Shown: in pieces, positions 62,478 to 64,000 of the stretch
How positions within the stretch are numbered: the stretch's first letter is position 1
Layout of the letters: each line of letters opens with the position of its first letter
Source of the DNA: UBA1952 sp965200035
Lineage (GTDB): Bacteria > Bacteroidota > Bacteroidia > Chitinophagales > Chitinophagaceae
Direction of reading: 5' to 3'
Assembly (NCBI GenBank): GCA_965200035.1
Contig: OZ241334.1
Location: 2,232,001 to 2,296,000 of the forward strand
DNA: 64,000 nucleotides
Made by a program: the position numbers and the translations under genes
The notes under the pieces: model-generated
Databases searched by the model: none
What the model saw: the letters and a program-made list of their open reading frames with translations, nothing else
Told to the model about the DNA's origin: nothing

Positions 62478-62485
62478 TAGCTTTG
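62478..62485 (+). promoter_or_regulatory. Bacteroidota-type promoter -7 box (TAGCTTTG)
   Basis: TAGCTTTGCGGCCC, exact to TAnnTTTG, only 9 nt before the ATG at 62494, implying a very short leader or leaderless mRNA. Confidence 0.7.
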
Positions 62486-62493
62486 CGGCCCAA

Positions 62494-62901
62494 ATGAGAG
62501 CGGTCATCTTTTTCATATCGTTGTGTATCCTTCTGTTAGCAGGGGATTCATACGTCTATGCCGCAGCGTATAATGACTATAATTACACTGCGCCAACCCC
62601 CGCTCATGAAAGCACCTGCCGGATAGAAATGGCCCCGGTAAAGCAGGATTGCTTCACCGTTACAGACGCCGATCCGGATAAAGCCATGGAAGGCTTTATC
62701 AGTGATGATGTGGATGATGAAGATCCCAACAGCTTTCCGACCCCAAAATACCGGGCGGCAACTGTTAAGAGCGCTGTTACTTATTCACCTCCGCGTTTTC
62801 GGTCCATCCTGAAATACCTTCCCAAAAGCTTTAATCCTGCGGTGCACTGTTCCGTGCAGGTATGTGATCGATACCTGCTGCAGGGCGTTCTAAGGATCTG
62901 A
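62494..62901 (+). CDS. Small secreted protein, unknown function
   Basis: 135 residues with a signal peptide (MRAVIFFISLCILLLAGDSYVYAA). The mature part has an acidic middle (ISDDVDDEDPNS), four cysteines (C at STCRIEM, KQDCFTV, VHCSVQVC) and a basic C-terminal part. No family recognised. It precedes the efflux adaptor gene by 182 nt and is not clearly in one operon with it. Confidence 0.65.
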   Translation: MRAVIFFISLCILLLAGDSYVYAAAYNDYNYTAPTPAHESTCRIEMAPVKQDCFTVTDADPDKAMEGFISDDVDDEDPNSFPTPKYRAATVKSAVTYSPPRFRSILKYLPKSFNPAVHCSVQVCDRYLLQGVLRI

Positions 62902-63082
62902 TCGTTTTTAGCAATAACCAATGGTTGCGGCTTGTATGCCAAATACAAAACTGTATTTCCGCCTTTTAAGCGCAACCATTTCCGGGCTTCGTCCCGCACG
63001 ATCAACTTTTCTGTTGCATCTCATCACACTACAGCTTCCGGACTTTTATCCGGATCATATCATCCATTTTCTTTAAAAAATC

Positions 63083-64000
63083 ATGAAGCGAATTCTCATG
63101 TACACCGGCATGTGTGCACTCTTATGCCATGCAAGCTGCAAGCCCAAACAGGAAGCCAAAGAGGAGGCCACGAAATACACCGTGACCAGTCCTTTGACTA
63201 TGGATACGGCCTTTACCAAAGAGTATGTATCGCAGATACGCTCTGTGCGGAACATTGAGCTCCGTGCGCAGGAAAAAGGCTATTTGCAGAACATTTATGT
63301 TGATGAAGGCCAGTCTGTAAAAGCCGGTCAGGTGCTTTTCCGCATCATGCCCAAGCTGTATGAGGCCGAATTGCTGAAATCACAGGCAGAGGCCAAGGCG
63401 GCAGAGATCGAATTGCAGAATGCCAAGACGCTGGCCGATAAAAACATCGTTTCCAAAAACGAGCAGGCAATGGCCCAAGCCAAGCTCGACCAGGCAAGAG
63501 CGGAAATATCTCTGGCCAAACTGCACCTTTCCTTTACTGAAATACGTGCGCCTTTTGACGGCACCATTGACCGCATTCCCAAAAAACTGGGTAGCCTGAT
63601 TGATGAAGGAGATCTGCTCACCAGCCTTTCCGACAACAGCCAGATGTTTGCCTACTTCAACGTATCCGAGCCGGAATACCTGAACTACGAGACCAATGTA
63701 AAGGGGCGTGGCAATAACAAAGTGACCCTGCTGCTGGCCAACAATGAGCCACTTCCAATTAAGGGCGATGTAGAGACCATTGAAAGCGAGTTCAACAGCG
63801 AAACGGGCAACATTGCCTTCCGCGCGCGGTTCGATAATCCGAACAAGCTGCTGAAAAACGGTGAGACCGGCAAGGTGCTGATGACCATTCCGCTCCGCAA
63901 TGCGCTGGTCATTCCTCAGAAAACCACTTACGAAATTCAGGATAAGAAATACGTGTTTGTAGTTGATAAAAATAATGTGGTGCATTCGCGGAATATCACC
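63083..64000 (+). CDS. RND efflux periplasmic adaptor (partial, runs off the window)
   Basis: 306 codons are inside the window. The start MKRILMYTGMCALLCHASC is a lipoprotein signal with lipobox HASC. The lipoyl/hairpin layout of AcrA/MexA-type membrane-fusion proteins follows: IRSVRNIELRAQEKGYLQNIYVDEGQSVKAGQVLF, a helical hairpin (KAAEIELQNAKTLADKNIVSKNEQAMAQAKLDQ), LSFTEIRAPFDGTIDRI and IPLRNALVIPQKTTYEIQ. It should link an inner-membrane RND pump to an outer-membrane channel; those genes are expected beyond the window. Confidence 0.92.
   Translation, partial: MKRILMYTGMCALLCHASCKPKQEAKEEATKYTVTSPLTMDTAFTKEYVSQIRSVRNIELRAQEKGYLQNIYVDEGQSVKAGQVLFRIMPKLYEAELLKSQAEAKAAEIELQNAKTLADKNIVSKNEQAMAQAKLDQARAEISLAKLHLSFTEIRAPFDGTIDRIPKKLGSLIDEGDLLTSLSDNSQMFAYFNVSEPEYLNYETNVKGRGNNKVTLLLANNEPLPIKGDVETIESEFNSETGNIAFRARFDNPNKLLKNGETGKVLMTIPLRNALVIPQKTTYEIQDKKYVFVVDKNNVVHSRNIT

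Noticed and set aside
1..64000. CRISPR array, tRNA or rRNA genes
   Set aside because: No regularly spaced direct repeats with unique spacers and no cloverleaf or rRNA-like sequence were noticed on either strand.

Overview
The window is a chromosomal segment of a Bacteroidota bacterium, most likely from the Chitinophagia lineage (the lineage is inferred, with no marker-gene search behind it). The signs are three secreted proteins with C-terminal type IX secretion (Por) sorting domains, two LytS-type kinase/LytTR regulator pairs, one of them with a beta-propeller sensor, lipoproteins with short lipoboxes, and promoters of the Bacteroidota TAnnTTTG type.

Region 1 (1-11.8 kb, minus strand) is a defence locus built on a type I restriction-modification operon. 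From upstream to downstream it holds hsdM, a PIN/GNAT-like/PUA-like protein, an ASCH protein, a HepT-like HEPN toxin, a MntA-type nucleotidyltransferase fused in frame to HsdS, a tail-anchored membrane protein, a decayed copy of the hsdR 5' end, a DUF4365 nuclease-like protein with a partner, and the start of the real hsdR at the window edge. Immediately upstream of hsdM lies a 1102-residue chimera. It joins a TM0106-type (RecB/Cas4-like plus RNase H-like exonuclease) module, a complete IS66-type DDE transposase and four C-terminal 'LGTG' repeats. This chimera and the HepT/MntA-HsdS arrangement are the two most unusual systems here.

Region 2 (11.8-14.5 kb) is ordinary: a TPR protein, a VOC protein, an ECF sigma factor and an SDR protein without the usual YxxxK residues. 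Region 3 (14.5-22 kb) is a graveyard of defence genes. An IS21-family element separates a truncated NTF2-like gene from a truncated SMC/ABC-3C-like ATPase and its partner. An IS3-family element (IS407-like, 4-bp target duplication) splits a Shedu (DUF4263) gene, and precise removal restores its reading frame.

Region 4 (22-37.6 kb) carries an S41 peptidase, two two-component pairs, two large type IX cargo proteins, a transposase relic, a small lipoprotein and a VAO-type flavoprotein. Region 5 (37.7-50.5 kb) is housekeeping and stress functions: DUF3108, a flippase-like membrane protein, RuvC, YchF, Uma2, aminopeptidase P, DnaJ-KTSC, a PhaE-like protein under a strong-looking promoter, DinB, a WYL regulator, MtfA-like peptidase, aldo/keto reductase and dienelactone hydrolase.

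Region 6 (50.5-60.6 kb) is an accessory cluster. Three tandem phage-tail-collar (MdpB-like) proteins are followed by a solute-binding-type protein without signal peptide, a formyltransferase, a type IX cargo protein, a NodU/TobZ-type carbamoyltransferase and an Asp/Asn-hydroxylase/metallopeptidase-like fusion. The window closes with an ABC-F ATPase, a small secreted protein and the start of an RND efflux adaptor.
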